Origin: Paenibacillus lactis
Lineage (GTDB): Bacteria > Bacillota > Bacilli > Paenibacillales > Paenibacillaceae
Length of the DNA stretch: 64,000 bases
NCBI RefSeq assembly: GCF_017873605.1
Contig: NZ_JAGGKI010000010.1
Span: 62,001 to 126,000, forward strand
Reading direction: 5' to 3'
Part shown: positions 53,201-60,778 of the stretch, one piece after another
Layout of the letters: every line of letters begins with the position of its first letter
Position numbering within the stretch: position 1 is the first letter of the stretch
The notes under the pieces: model-generated
The model's database searches: none
Told to the model about the DNA's origin: nothing
Seen by the model: the letters and a program-made list of their open reading frames with translations, nothing else
Translations under genes and position numbers: made by a program

Positions 53201-53587
53201 TATGTAATAATCTCTAGGATTCTGAGCCATTTCAACGGAACGTGAAGCTTCAAAGATTTTATCTCCATACTGCCGATTATAATCAAATTTGCTTACCCGA
53301 ATATCCTTTATTTTACGAGAGGAGTTAAATTCAAACATGTAATCAAAGCCATCTACATCTGTCTTACCGCCAGGTGGTGTATTAACCCATTGCCCAGCAG
53401 CATTGCTCCAAGTTTCATAGTATACCATTCCAACAAAATAAAATTTATCATGGTTGTTGGGATCTTGAAACATCCGATTGACTCCGATGGCTTCTGCTTT
53501 ACCGGGATTTATAATAAGTACAGTAGTGACTAGCACTAGGAAGGAAAACGTAATCTGAGCAAACTTTTTTAATTTCGCACTCAACAT
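50300..53587 (-). CDS. Large secreted protein, possibly DUF5704 family
   Basis: 1095 residues with a signal peptide (ITFSFLVLVTTVLIINPGKAEA). Low-complexity Pro/Gly stretches (TRDTPPPPDPST, GKPGPKGPDGKP) divide beta-rich blocks. I recall such Paenibacillus proteins as DUF5704, without known function. No catalytic motif, LPXTG or membrane anchor at the end (LSRVPH). Thirteen bases after the stalk-domain gene, so co-transcribed. The first ~170 residues are encoded by unusually AT-rich DNA with different codon use. Possibly an extracellular matrix or conjugation-like surface component. Confidence 0.7.
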   Translation of the reverse strand: MLSAKLKKFAQITFSFLVLVTTVLIINPGKAEAIGVNRMFQDPNNHDKFYFVGMVYYETWSNAAGQWVNTPPGGKTDVDGFDYMFEFNSSRKIKDIRVSKFDYNRQYGDKIFEASRSVEMAQNPRDYYIRATSPSYFFSGRQWTGKGTNIANVPVYVTDALLVAPMAIDRRQEEMDKNGKHFEPLVEGWRYYFPTLFEIELEPAEGNAIIKHYTTTGKPLHGVPGFSDREEKLEKDKPYAFTHTPGNADYTYKGHKKSTIAAPSGGPITPGDPYPFTYDGSFPTYYLYFYYEPTRDTPPPPDPSTGACTEPAPGQTINGRYMDPVVTAKILADQRGSERFDVLQGIPTSESLYGNILARSYLVQNTFVKMTGVCTFEVNVEKSWTLHWDPGKPGPKGPDGKPTTVPDPQQAEEKVTERYTVKRPYSYWVIDNLEVYRINQGLLRNYALPGNEIRLDPQGYQPPQYSTSQTGAFYPPSPPDPIIAPSGSYGGSSYKSKPSPPSENLQSIAEAGVDRVEVTNDSLIFNGATIMDSRRTVESGPTPGSIPEPPQIRENVLYKPGNMISSDKANRANTTSAGIIAYGLLPGSINGGSDKEFPIYGINTVTVHTPVVNYSSVTDDRAHNQKTVPNPDRSAFILDRPFTVRIPTSGQHRNIAGYGNRDYAKYVKAKQVYFPFDVYSGDKRTFYPKNTWITIPTAQLDTEFFLPVWVDEGDYQVYFRTIAENAPPDYTTQPGANVDLIHHAATDIEPVEVIGRMYDFHITDIADYNWEGVFRKQKGSAVSSGVSYWTGLRDIDGGVRGNTAPYMLPIAPGKHPAKGYNNAAVKTGYHFKFDLKTQGNMFGAADGIAITPSFYFVGKDGTGRQEVDLYYHSGDRKFIRIGSPEDTEKRYVILNERLRNVPLAELRDTADHLYRQGGASAGMPAEAFTKQYIEKLSKSKTWVGRYDWLLLPSGVRTLIGPKAGLPATVDAGRANAAIQRWYGEFSIPSDVYVVKKGTNIAEHGRTRRLDEKSDIFLKKGYIIVRFNLESIRDGNTARPHLQYIHARLMNQWRLEGYASSYTDPYGHRFSLLDGDVVFYHGDKSSKGDFLSRVPH

Positions 53588-53599
53588 ACCGTGACTCCC

Positions 53600-54541
53600 T
53601 TATTTAAATGGATTAATGAGTGCCACGATATAGTCATCAACTTTGTACGTGCTGAAGGCAATGTAATCAGCTTTATTTAATTTAAATTTGGTGTAGTCAT
53701 GGGTCTGAATGTATTTTCCTGTTTGGAATTTATCCGTACCGTTTACGACCGGATAATAATTTGTTGCAGTACCATCCCTGTTATTCTCGAATGCATTATC
53801 TACCCCGGTACGATATTTTGCATAATCATTTTTAACCATAAAGAAAATTGGTGTTCCCCTCTCTGAACTGCGTATGGCAATGTATTCATAACCTTTTCTT
53901 TTCACTAACTTGATGTCATAAATAATCTCACCATTACCTAGCTTGATTGGCAACTGTTTCGTCGTAATAACCTTTATCCCTTTGAATAATTGACCAACAT
54001 CAGTAGTCTTTTCAAATAAATACGGATTTTTCATATACGCCTTAAAATCACTCAACGGCCGCAGCTTAAACTCCGCATCATCCGTATTCCGGAATGTTTT
54101 CTCACCAATCCAGACCCACCGGCCAACCTTATCCCACTCTACCTTTTCGCCCAGCCCTTCACTTACGAGCCGCAGCGGCACAAAGGTACGGTTTTGTTTC
54201 AAGATCACCTTCGTCCCGTAATCTTTCGCTTTCCCGTTCACCTGGGCGCTCGTTTGGCCCACGGTCATTTTTACAAGGTCATCGCCCTTTCGAATTTCAA
54301 CGATCGTCTTGCCGCCAGACTTGCTGTAGCTGATCTTCCCGCCGAGCGCTTCCGAGACGAACCGGATCGGTACCATGACGCTGCCTTGGCTATCTTGGAA
54401 CGGCTTGGCATCCGGAAAGCTCAGCTTGTTAGCGTTCAATAGGACTTCAACCTGACTTGGGCTCGAGGCCTCTGCTCCATCGGTTCCCAGTACGGATAAT
54501 GCCACCATACTCAACAACATCGTCAGAATGATTTTTTTCAT
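53600..54541 (-). CDS. Secreted stalk-domain protein
   Basis: 313 residues. Signal peptide (IILTMLLSMVALSVLGTDGAEA), then two copper-amine-oxidase-N-like stalk motifs VMVPIRFVSEALGGKISYSKSGGKTIVEI and TFVPLRLVSEGLGEKVEWDKVGRWVWIG (residues ~35-150). The C-terminal half (about 160-313) has no recognised fold and is encoded by AT-rich DNA. AGGGGAG precedes ATG 54541. Operon with the large secreted protein. The stalk may hold the partner on the cell surface. Confidence 0.8.
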   Translation of the reverse strand: MKKIILTMLLSMVALSVLGTDGAEASSPSQVEVLLNANKLSFPDAKPFQDSQGSVMVPIRFVSEALGGKISYSKSGGKTIVEIRKGDDLVKMTVGQTSAQVNGKAKDYGTKVILKQNRTFVPLRLVSEGLGEKVEWDKVGRWVWIGEKTFRNTDDAEFKLRPLSDFKAYMKNPYLFEKTTDVGQLFKGIKVITTKQLPIKLGNGEIIYDIKLVKRKGYEYIAIRSSERGTPIFFMVKNDYAKYRTGVDNAFENNRDGTATNYYPVVNGTDKFQTGKYIQTHDYTKFKLNKADYIAFSTYKVDDYIVALINPFK

Positions 54542-54807
54542 CGATCTTCTTGCTCCCCTCTCCATTTCTCAAAAACTAGTTCTGCATGTCGTGCATCCCT
54601 TGCACGGATCTCCTTTCTACGCCCTTGCTTAGGGACGTTGTGCCGCTATATCCCCATCCGAATCAGCAATTGACAGATTCTGATCCCTAGAGATAAATTG
54701 TAGTCATTTTATCATATATTCATATAATTTGGTATATTATCCCTATATTTTCATAGTCTTTAAGACACTATTCGCATTGAAGCAGAATGAGTTTATAGTC
54801 CTAAACA
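54542..54807. other. Leader of the stalk-domain operon, structured but unassigned
   Basis: The minus-strand leader contains the hairpin CGTGCA-n5-TGCACG and a CCCT-n4-AGGG stem near the coding start, preceded by a long AT-rich stretch. It does not match a riboswitch I know. No gene. Confidence 0.35.
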
Positions 54808-54808
54808 A

Positions 54809-54860
54809 CAAAAACCCCGAATGACTGTCACATGCCAATTCCATGTGCTTCATTCGGGGC
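54809..54860 (-). terminator. Terminator of the HTH regulator gene
   Basis: CCCCGAATGA and CACATG (54815-54833) pair with CATGTG and TCATTCGGGG (54842-54859); TTTTT follows on the minus strand. Confidence 0.85.
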
Positions 54861-54895
54861 TTCACATTTACGATGTGCGATTTCGTCTGCGAAAA

Positions 54896-55294
54896 TTAGG
54901 CCTGGACAGAGGAATCATCACGGTCCCCCGACTGGATTTCGGCCTTTTCCGCACTCTGTTTATATACGGCAGCCAGCACTTTTTCATAAGCGCTTTCAAA
55001 TTCTATGGGCAGCAGCGGTTTGATTTTGTCCATCACGGGCATCAGCTTGAATAATGCCTGCACCTCTTCTTCCGTCAAACCAAGCGGATACATGGCAAAG
55101 TGGCCGATAAACGTATATCCGCGCCCGCGCCCCTGGTGGGTGATGGGGATATGCATCGCGCTGAGCGCATCCATATCACGATAGATGGTTCTTTCACTCG
55201 TTCCGCAGCGTTCCGCAAGCTCTCTCGCCAAAATTCCGGGTCTTGCTTGTACAAGGGTAATGATTCTCATTAGTCGGATCAGTCTGTCTGTCAT
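54896..55294 (-). CDS. DeoR/YafY-type HTH regulator, short
   Basis: 132 residues. N-terminal HTH_11: RLIRLMRIITLVQARPGILARELAERCGTSERTIYRDMDAL, then wing ITHQGRGRGYTFIG and a short helical region. The WYL or PTS sensor domain usual in this family (total ~300 residues) is missing, so it is a truncated or minimal regulator. GGGAG lies before ATG 55294. It stands alone, divergent from nothing obvious; target unknown. Confidence 0.8.
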   Translation of the reverse strand: MTDRLIRLMRIITLVQARPGILARELAERCGTSERTIYRDMDALSAMHIPITHQGRGRGYTFIGHFAMYPLGLTEEEVQALFKLMPVMDKIKPLLPIEFESAYEKVLAAVYKQSAEKAEIQSGDRDDSSVQA

Positions 55295-55396
55295 ATGCAT
55301 TCTCCCTATCTCTCTAGTAAATTAGACGTATATTTTATGACTATAAAATAGTACATTCGACCCTGATATCATTTTTCCTTTTTTGGACAAAGATTC

Positions 55397-56137
55397 TTAA
55401 TAACTAGCATCAGAATAAGTCTTAAGTCCTTGTCGTTTCGCAATACGGGAACGGAACTTACGGTATGTATCCAAATACAGCGTGCTTAACCTATACAAAG
55501 CCTCCGCTTCTTTTAAATAATCGGCATCCTCTAAACGTGCGGCGTACAGCAGCATTTCATCGGCCCGTCTAAGAATAATCGCTTCCCCTTCGGCCAGTTT
55601 TCCACGCTGCATTTCCTGTCTGGCTTGCTCCACGATCATCGGATTCTGCAGCAATTTGAGTGCCTTTTCCACACGATCATCGGGGCTCCGCTTAATTAGT
55701 GCGGTACTGTTGCTGAACTGGAGGGGGATTGTTCGAGACGGCTGCAGCACCATCTTTTGTTTGATCACATCCAGATAGGTCCACAGCATCGTGACAATGG
55801 GGTAAACACCTGACGGCCGGGGGCCGACCGACAGATCGAGCACCAGCCGCCTTACCTTTCCTTCGGACAATGTGCCCAGCGATAATGAGAGATTCCGGTC
55901 ATTCAGCATTTCGCCTTCGCATCCGTACATACGACCAAGCTGCACGCGCTCACCCAATTGAAGATGCAGCTGAACTTGATCCGCGAGCAGCTGCTTGGAA
56001 CCTTTTGCCGGCAATTTCGGCCCTAAGACTCCACCCCTCCACTCGATCAGCAGAAAGACTTGATTACAGCCGCTAGCTGATACCTGGTTATGGCTCCATA
56101 CAAAATCCGAATACAACCCTGACTGCAATACATCCAC
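55397..56137 (-). CDS. Protein resembling the C-terminal part of VWA-domain proteins
   Basis: 246 residues. The sequence from LSLSLGTLSEGKVRRLVLDLSVGPRPSGVYPIVTMLWTYLDVI to the long helices EQARQEMQRGKLAEGEAIILRRADEMLLYAARL resembles the beta-sandwich plus helical tail that follows the VWA domain in many Firmicute proteins. No VWA core or MIDAS (DxSxS) is present. GTG start with GAGG six bases upstream, no signal peptide. Either a family that lost its VWA part or a decayed gene. Function unknown. Confidence 0.6.
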   Translation of the reverse strand: MDVLQSGLYSDFVWSHNQVSASGCNQVFLLIEWRGGVLGPKLPAKGSKQLLADQVQLHLQLGERVQLGRMYGCEGEMLNDRNLSLSLGTLSEGKVRRLVLDLSVGPRPSGVYPIVTMLWTYLDVIKQKMVLQPSRTIPLQFSNSTALIKRSPDDRVEKALKLLQNPMIVEQARQEMQRGKLAEGEAIILRRADEMLLYAARLEDADYLKEAEALYRLSTLYLDTYRKFRSRIAKRQGLKTYSDASY

Positions 56138-56220
56138 CTCTTTCCTCTTCTTCTAATAATGTACCAATAGAGATGGACATCTTACTGTCACGGAACATAT
56201 GTTCGATAAATGTTTTCGAC

Positions 56221-56255
56221 AAAAAAAGACCGCAGCCTCTATCGCTGCAGTCTTT
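56221..56255 (-). terminator. Terminator of the 51-residue gene
   Basis: AAAGACCGCAGC (56225-56236) pairs with GCTGCAGTCTTT (56244-56255); TTTTTTT follows on the minus strand. Confidence 0.85.
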
Positions 56256-56360
56256 GACATAGATTCTGTCGGGGCCGATTAGATAACCGGCAATCGCCCT
56301 GTCATTCCTCCCAGGGAACCCAAAGCTCCTTCAAAAAAGAGTAGTCGCTGTATGACCTGC

Positions 56361-56516
56361 TTAACCAATCACCGTGCTCGCAGCCCTGCTCGCTTCACTG
56401 CGGGCCTCCTCTGTACGCCCAACGGGCGCATAGGTGACTTTATCAATAACCAGGCCGTTTCCAACCGGTTTGCCGTTTACGGTAATCATGATTTTTTTCA
56501 CGTTATTGTTATTCAT
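56361..56516 (-). CDS. Small protein resembling half a stalk domain
   Basis: 51 residues: MNNNNVKKIMITVNG, then KPVGNGLVIDKVTYAPV, then a helical GRTEEARSEASRAASTVIG. 'ITVNGKxVxxGxxIDxVTYxPV' is the first strand pair of the stalk domain (copper amine oxidase N-like). AAGGAG lies nine bases before the ATG, and the gene has its own terminator 100 bases on, so a real gene is likely. No signal peptide. Perhaps a cytoplasmic or phage-derived remnant. Confidence 0.6.
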   Translation of the reverse strand: MNNNNVKKIMITVNGKPVGNGLVIDKVTYAPVGRTEEARSEASRAASTVIG

Positions 56517-56782
56517 ATGCATAATCTCCTTATTCCGAAAATTCTATTAATTTGTCATCTTGTTAAAGAGCGTGTCTATTATTCCATGTCGGATTCTGCC
56601 TATCATGCTGAGCATGCTTGGCCGCTACTTGCCAACATCTATTTACCCGATTCAACCGCCTATTAAACATCCTGGCGGCCCGAGATGAAACGCCGCCTCT
56701 CCAGTGGGTAAATGATACTATGGAAACTTGTTCCTCTATCCATTCGTATGTACTATTATATATCAAAGGATGGTGATCCCTC

Positions 56783-57211
56783 ATGGACAAGCCTGCACGA
56801 TCTAAGCTGATCCGACTTTCTTTGATACTACTGGCGACAGGGATCGCGCTTCCCCTCGGAGGCCGCACGGCCAGCGCCGGCTATATCAGTAATTTGTACG
56901 ACAATATACAGCAGTTTCGTGAATTGCCGCAAGAGGTTACCGAGCTGAAGGACAGCTATAATCAAACACTGCAGGAGCTGGATCGGGCTCGGATGAATAC
57001 GGAAAAGCTCCAGCAGCAAAATGCGGAGCTAGCGGAGCAAAATCGGCAATTGACGCAAATGGTGAACCAGCTGCAGGAAGCGGAAGCCGCCCGAAAGCGG
57101 GGAGCGGAACGGCTGAAGAACCTGGCGATTACGGCGGCTGCGCTAGCTGCAGGATATTTTTTGCTGATACGCGCCCTTCGATTCGGCATGCGCCGAACGA
57201 ACCGCTTTTAA
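56783..57211 (+). CDS. Membrane-anchored coiled-coil protein
   Basis: 142 residues. Signal-like N-terminus (LIRLSLILLATGIALPLGGRTASA), a coiled coil of about 75 residues (ELKDSYNQTLQELDRARMNTEKLQQQNAELAEQNRQLTQMVNQLQEAEAARK) and a C-terminal membrane helix (LAITAAALAAGYFLLIRAL), then a basic end. Coiled coil outside, anchored at one or both ends. Weak ribosome site AAGGATG. Followed after 38 bases by an AIM24 gene, likely one operon. Function unknown. Confidence 0.7.
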   Translation: MDKPARSKLIRLSLILLATGIALPLGGRTASAGYISNLYDNIQQFRELPQEVTELKDSYNQTLQELDRARMNTEKLQQQNAELAEQNRQLTQMVNQLQEAEAARKRGAERLKNLAITAAALAAGYFLLIRALRFGMRRTNRF

Positions 57212-57249
57212 ATAAAGCAGCCAGTCAGACTGATAAAGGAGGTGGGCGT

Positions 57250-57954
57250 GTGATTATCCGAATGGAAGATACGTCCGGCGGCGGGGCTGGACAAGCGGTT
57301 ACCTTTTCCTTGGCCGACGGCGACATTGCCCATGTGCTGCATCCCGATCAGATTGTAGCGTACCGGGGTCCCTCGACCGGGCGAAGCGACCGTCTGATGA
57401 ACGTGAAAGGGATATACCGGAAGAAGAAGCTGATCCGTGCCGACATCAGCGGTCCCAGCCAGTTTACGGCAGCCCTCCCTCCGGGCTTCAACATGCATGA
57501 GATCCGGCTGGAAGGCGGGGAGGACATGCTCTACGATTTCAGGCATGTATTCTTCTATACCAGTAATGTAACAATGCAGACCCGTATTTTGAAATTTAAA
57601 AATATGCTCGTTACGCGGGACGCCATTAAAATGAAGTTTTCCGGCAGCGGCAGCATCGGCATCCTGACCCAAGGTCCGGTCTGCAAGGTGAAGCTGCACC
57701 CTACGGAGCCGCTATACGTCGATGCAGGCAGCATCATTGCCTATCCAGAAGGAGCCAAACTGGATTTGACCGTATACGGAAATCACCTGGCAAGCCAGCA
57801 TATGAATTACCATTGGAAGCTCACCGGAGAAGGATATGTCCTGTTTCAGGCCGGGCGGCAGAACCAGCGGCTGGTCGACGAATTCAACGATGAAGGGATT
57901 ATCAAGCGCTTCTTACGGGAAGCAATTCCCTTCGGCGGAGTGTTTATCAAATAA
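57250..57954 (+). CDS. AIM24-family protein
   Basis: 234 residues. AIM24 beta-helix-like fold: VTFSLADGDIAHVLHPDQIVAYRGPSTGRSDRLMNVKGIYRKKKLIRADISGPSQFTAALPPG, MKFSGSGSIGILTQGP and AGSIIAYPEGAKLDLTVYGN. The family occurs across bacteria and in yeast mitochondria; role unclear. GTG 57250 with AGGAGG seven bases upstream. Its end overlaps the extended -10 promoter of the que operon. Confidence 0.85.
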   Translation: MIIRMEDTSGGGAGQAVTFSLADGDIAHVLHPDQIVAYRGPSTGRSDRLMNVKGIYRKKKLIRADISGPSQFTAALPPGFNMHEIRLEGGEDMLYDFRHVFFYTSNVTMQTRILKFKNMLVTRDAIKMKFSGSGSIGILTQGPVCKVKLHPTEPLYVDAGSIIAYPEGAKLDLTVYGNHLASQHMNYHWKLTGEGYVLFQAGRQNQRLVDEFNDEGIIKRFLREAIPFGGVFIK

Positions 57955-57962
57955 TGTCCCCG

Positions 57963-57971
57963 TGTTATAAT
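57963..57971 (+). promoter_or_regulatory. Extended -10 promoter of the queuosine operon
   Basis: TGTTATAAT (57963-57971), a TGn extended -10, with only a weak -35 in the last codons of the AIM24 gene. The preQ1 riboswitch begins about 85 bases downstream. Confidence 0.6.
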
Positions 57972-58060
57972 GTAGGGCATAAGTACCCGGCTGCAGCGCA
58001 AGAGCCGCTAGCGGCCGCTAGTGACAACAGAAGACAAGTCCATACGCTGCAAAGCGTATG

Positions 58061-58094
58061 GGAGAGGTTCGCGAACTCCCTCTATAAAAAACTA
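58061..58094 (+). promoter_or_regulatory. preQ1-I riboswitch
   Basis: AGAGGTTC, short loop, CCCTCT, then ATAAAAAACTA: the preQ1 class I aptamer with its A-rich pseudoknot tail (58063-58094). A strong hairpin CCATACGCT/AGCGTATGG stands directly before it. The distance to queC (150 bases) leaves room for an expression platform; a poly-T at 58150-58157 could be the terminator. Represses queuosine synthesis when preQ1 is plentiful. Confidence 0.9.
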
Positions 58095-58244
58095 CATTGT
58101 CTTATTCGGCATCGAATTATCTTTTTTAAACTGCCGTGAAAATAAGGCTTGTTTTTTTGCGGATTCAGTTCAAGAACTTCTCTATTCTTCTACGGGATCG
58201 GCCTTCGGGCTCCCCTAAAACTATGAAGAATGAGAGGTTTTTTT

Positions 58245-58925
58245 ATGCTTAAACATGAAAAAGCGGTCGTCGTGTTCAGCGGCGGCCAAGACAGCACCAC
58301 CTGTCTGTTCTGGGCGAAGGAACGCTTTGCCGAGGTGGAGACGGTCACCTTCGATTACGGCCAGCGCCACAAGCTTGAGATCGAATGCGCCGCCCAGATC
58401 GCCAAAGAACAAGGCGTGAAGCAAACCGTGCTCGATATGAGCCTGTTGAACCAGCTGGCTCCCAATGCGTTGACACGCACCGATATTGAAATCAAGGAAG
58501 GCGACCAAGGCTTGCCAACCACGTTCGTGGAGGGTCGGAACCTCCTGTTTCTTAGCTTCGCTGCCGTCCTTGCGAAAGGAATCGGAGCCAAGCATCTCGT
58601 AACCGGCGTATGCGAGACGGACTTCAGCGGCTATCCCGATTGCCGCGACAGCTTTATCAAATCGCTCAATGTGACGCTGAATCTGGCCATGGACTATCCT
58701 TTTGTCATTCATACCCCGCTCATGTGGCTGGACAAAGCGGAAACATGGGAGCTCGCAGACCAGATGAACGCCCTGGAATATATCCGTGATCACACGCTGA
58801 CCTGCTATAACGGCATTAAAGGCGACGGCTGCGGGGAATGCCCTGCCTGCAAGCTGAGAAAAGCCGGATTGGATAAATATTTGAGCCGCAGGAACGCGAG
58901 CGTTGAAGGGGGGCGCACGGTATGA
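58245..58925 (+). CDS. queC: 7-cyano-7-deazaguanine synthase (preQ0 synthase)
   Basis: 226 residues. PP-loop ATPase motif FSGGQDSTTCLFWA at the start, GRNLLFLSFAAVLAKG, then the zinc site C-x2-C at GECPACKLRK and Cys in LTCYNGIKGDGCGEC. Converts 7-carboxy-7-deazaguanine to preQ0. The longer frame starts on the ribosome site itself, so ATG 58245, seven bases after GAGAGG, is right. First gene of queCDE; overlaps queD by ATGA. Confidence 0.96.
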   Translation: MLKHEKAVVVFSGGQDSTTCLFWAKERFAEVETVTFDYGQRHKLEIECAAQIAKEQGVKQTVLDMSLLNQLAPNALTRTDIEIKEGDQGLPTTFVEGRNLLFLSFAAVLAKGIGAKHLVTGVCETDFSGYPDCRDSFIKSLNVTLNLAMDYPFVIHTPLMWLDKAETWELADQMNALEYIRDHTLTCYNGIKGDGCGECPACKLRKAGLDKYLSRRNASVEGGRTV

Positions 58926-59413
58926 GCCGAGAGCCTGGGGCATTTCGGATCGTTGAACGGCTGCAGAAGCTCGGCGAGGATATCGATGCCGGCAGCCTGC
59001 GCTACCACCGGAAGCGCGTGCTCGTCTCCAAGGAATTTACGTTCGATGCAGCACATCATCTGCATGCTTATGAAGGAAAATGCAAGAACCTCCACGGGCA
59101 TACCTATAAAGTCGTATTCGGCATCAGCGGCATTCCGGATGAAGTCGGAATTACCGTGGATTTCGGTGAAATTAAGGACATCTGGAAATCGGAGATCGAG
59201 CCTTATCTCGACCATCGATATCTGAACGAAACGCTGCCTCCGATGAACACCACGGCGGAGAATATGGTCGTATGGCTGTTTGAGAAAATGGAAGCCGCCC
59301 TCAGCGCCAAGCCATCCCATGAGCAGCAGGGAACGCGCACCGAATTCGTGCGTTTGTTCGAAACACCGACCAGCTATGCCGAGGTCAGACGGGAGTGGAT
59401 GCTAGGTGAATAA
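58922..59413 (+). CDS. queD: 6-carboxytetrahydropterin synthase
   Basis: 163 residues. QueD/PTPS fold: FTFDAAHHLHAYEGKCKNLHGHTYKV has the zinc His triad (HH...H-G-H) and the catalytic Cys, then TVDFGEIK and DHRYLNETLPPMNTTAENMVVWLF and the purine-binding Glu in FVRLFETPTSYAEV. N-terminal extension of about 35 residues compared with short QueD proteins. Makes CPH4 from dihydroneopterin triphosphate. Overlaps both neighbours. Confidence 0.95.
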   Translation: MSREPGAFRIVERLQKLGEDIDAGSLRYHRKRVLVSKEFTFDAAHHLHAYEGKCKNLHGHTYKVVFGISGIPDEVGITVDFGEIKDIWKSEIEPYLDHRYLNETLPPMNTTAENMVVWLFEKMEAALSAKPSHEQQGTRTEFVRLFETPTSYAEVRREWMLGE

Positions 59414-60200
59414 TCAGCATAGTAAGGCAGAGACCGGCACAAGCGGAGGCGCATTCGCTGCGGCAACCGTCGACCGCCCCATTCCGGTAATGGAAATTTT
59501 CGGCCCTACCGTACAAGGCGAAGGGATGGTCGTTGGCCGAAAAACGATGTTCGTCCGCACGGCGGGCTGTGATTACCGCTGCGCCTGGTGCGATTCCGCG
59601 TTTACGTGGGACGGATCGGCGGCAGATTCGATCCGCAAGATGAGCACTGATGAAATATGGCAGGAGCTGTATCGTCTTGGGGGAGAACGGTTCGACCACG
59701 TCACCCTTTCGGGCGGCAACCCCGCCCTGCTGTCCCAATTAGGCTCCCTTGTGGATGAGCTGCACCGGCACGGCATTACCGTTGCGGTAGAGACGCAAGG
59801 CTCCCGCTGGCAGGATTGGCTGAACGACATCGATGAAGTCACCATATCGCCGAAGCCGCCGAGCTCCGGTATGGAGACGGATTGGGAGAAGCTTGACATC
59901 ATGATCTCCCGCTTGTCCGCGCGCCAGCCCGGCCGCTCCTTCAGCTTGAAGGTGGTCGTATTCGACGATACCGATCTGGCTTACGCCGAAACGGTGCATG
60001 AGCGATATCCGAATGTCCCGTTTTACCTGCAAACCGGCAACCCGGATGTCAGCACAAGTGATACGTCCTCCCATGTCAGCTACCTGCTGGAGCGATACGA
60101 GTGGCTGGTGAATGCGGTTATGCAATCCGATCGGCTCAACGACGTGCGCGTCCTTCCCCAGCTGCATACGCTCGTATGGGGCAATAAGCGCGGCGTCTAG
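59406..60200 (+). CDS. queE: 7-carboxy-7-deazaguanine synthase (radical SAM)
   Basis: 264 residues. Radical SAM C-x3-C-x2-C at GCDYRCAWCDSAFTW, preceded by EIFGPTVQGEG, then THVTLSGGNPALL. Converts CPH4 to 7-carboxy-7-deazaguanine. GTG 59406 overlaps the end of queD by eight bases with GGGAG upstream. The first 25 residues before 'PIPVMEIFGP' are not conserved and may vary. Confidence 0.95.
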   Translation: MNNQHSKAETGTSGGAFAAATVDRPIPVMEIFGPTVQGEGMVVGRKTMFVRTAGCDYRCAWCDSAFTWDGSAADSIRKMSTDEIWQELYRLGGERFDHVTLSGGNPALLSQLGSLVDELHRHGITVAVETQGSRWQDWLNDIDEVTISPKPPSSGMETDWEKLDIMISRLSARQPGRSFSLKVVVFDDTDLAYAETVHERYPNVPFYLQTGNPDVSTSDTSSHVSYLLERYEWLVNAVMQSDRLNDVRVLPQLHTLVWGNKRGV

Positions 60201-60278
60201 ACAGCTGTCCGGCATGCCGCTTGATGGCCTAATGAACCTGAACAGAAAACGATTATAATATAGAGGAGTTATGCATTC

Positions 60279-60776
60279 ATGGCTGGAAGACAAAGAGAGG
60301 AAATGCAAGAGGTTACCCTGCTGGGCAACCAAGGCACGAAATATACCTTCGAGTATGATCCCGGCATCCTGGAAAGCTTCGACAATAAGCATCCATATCG
60401 GGATTACTTCGTAAAATTCAACTGCCCCGAGTTTACAAGCCTGTGTCCGATTACGGGCCAACCGGACTTTGCCACTATTTACATCAGCTACATTCCGGAT
60501 ATTAAAATGGTGGAGAGCAAGTCCCTGAAGCTGTATCTGTTCAGCTTCCGCAATCATGGCGATTTCCATGAAGACTGCGTCAACATCATCATGAACGATT
60601 TGATCAAGCTGATGGATCCGAGATATATTGAAGTGTGGGGCAAATTCACTCCGCGCGGCGGGATATCCATCGATCCGTACTGCAACTACGGCCGTCCCGG
60701 AACCAAATACGAGGAAATGGCTGCACAGCGTCTCATGAATCATGATCTGTATCCGGAAAAAGTGGATAACCGTTAA
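60279..60776 (+). CDS. queF: NADPH-dependent 7-cyano-7-deazaguanine reductase
   Basis: 165 residues, the unimodular QueF: catalytic Cys in EFTSLCPITGQPDFATIYISYIP and the NADPH/preQ0 residues in SLKLYLFSFRNHGDFHEDCVNIIMNDL. Reduces preQ0 to preQ1, the ligand of the upstream riboswitch, so it closes the feedback loop. GAGGAG precedes the ATG. It is 78 bases after queE, with a TATAAT in the gap that could give extra transcription. Confidence 0.96.
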   Translation: MAGRQREEMQEVTLLGNQGTKYTFEYDPGILESFDNKHPYRDYFVKFNCPEFTSLCPITGQPDFATIYISYIPDIKMVESKSLKLYLFSFRNHGDFHEDCVNIIMNDLIKLMDPRYIEVWGKFTPRGGISIDPYCNYGRPGTKYEEMAAQRLMNHDLYPEKVDNR

Positions 60777-60778
60777 AT

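Noticed and set aside
54542..54710. Cyclic-di-GMP or other known riboswitch before the stalk-domain operon
   Set aside because: The conserved bases of the GEMM class are absent; only general hairpins remain.
56352..56666. 104-codon plus-strand frame
   Set aside because: Antisense to the better supported 51-codon gene; no ribosome site.
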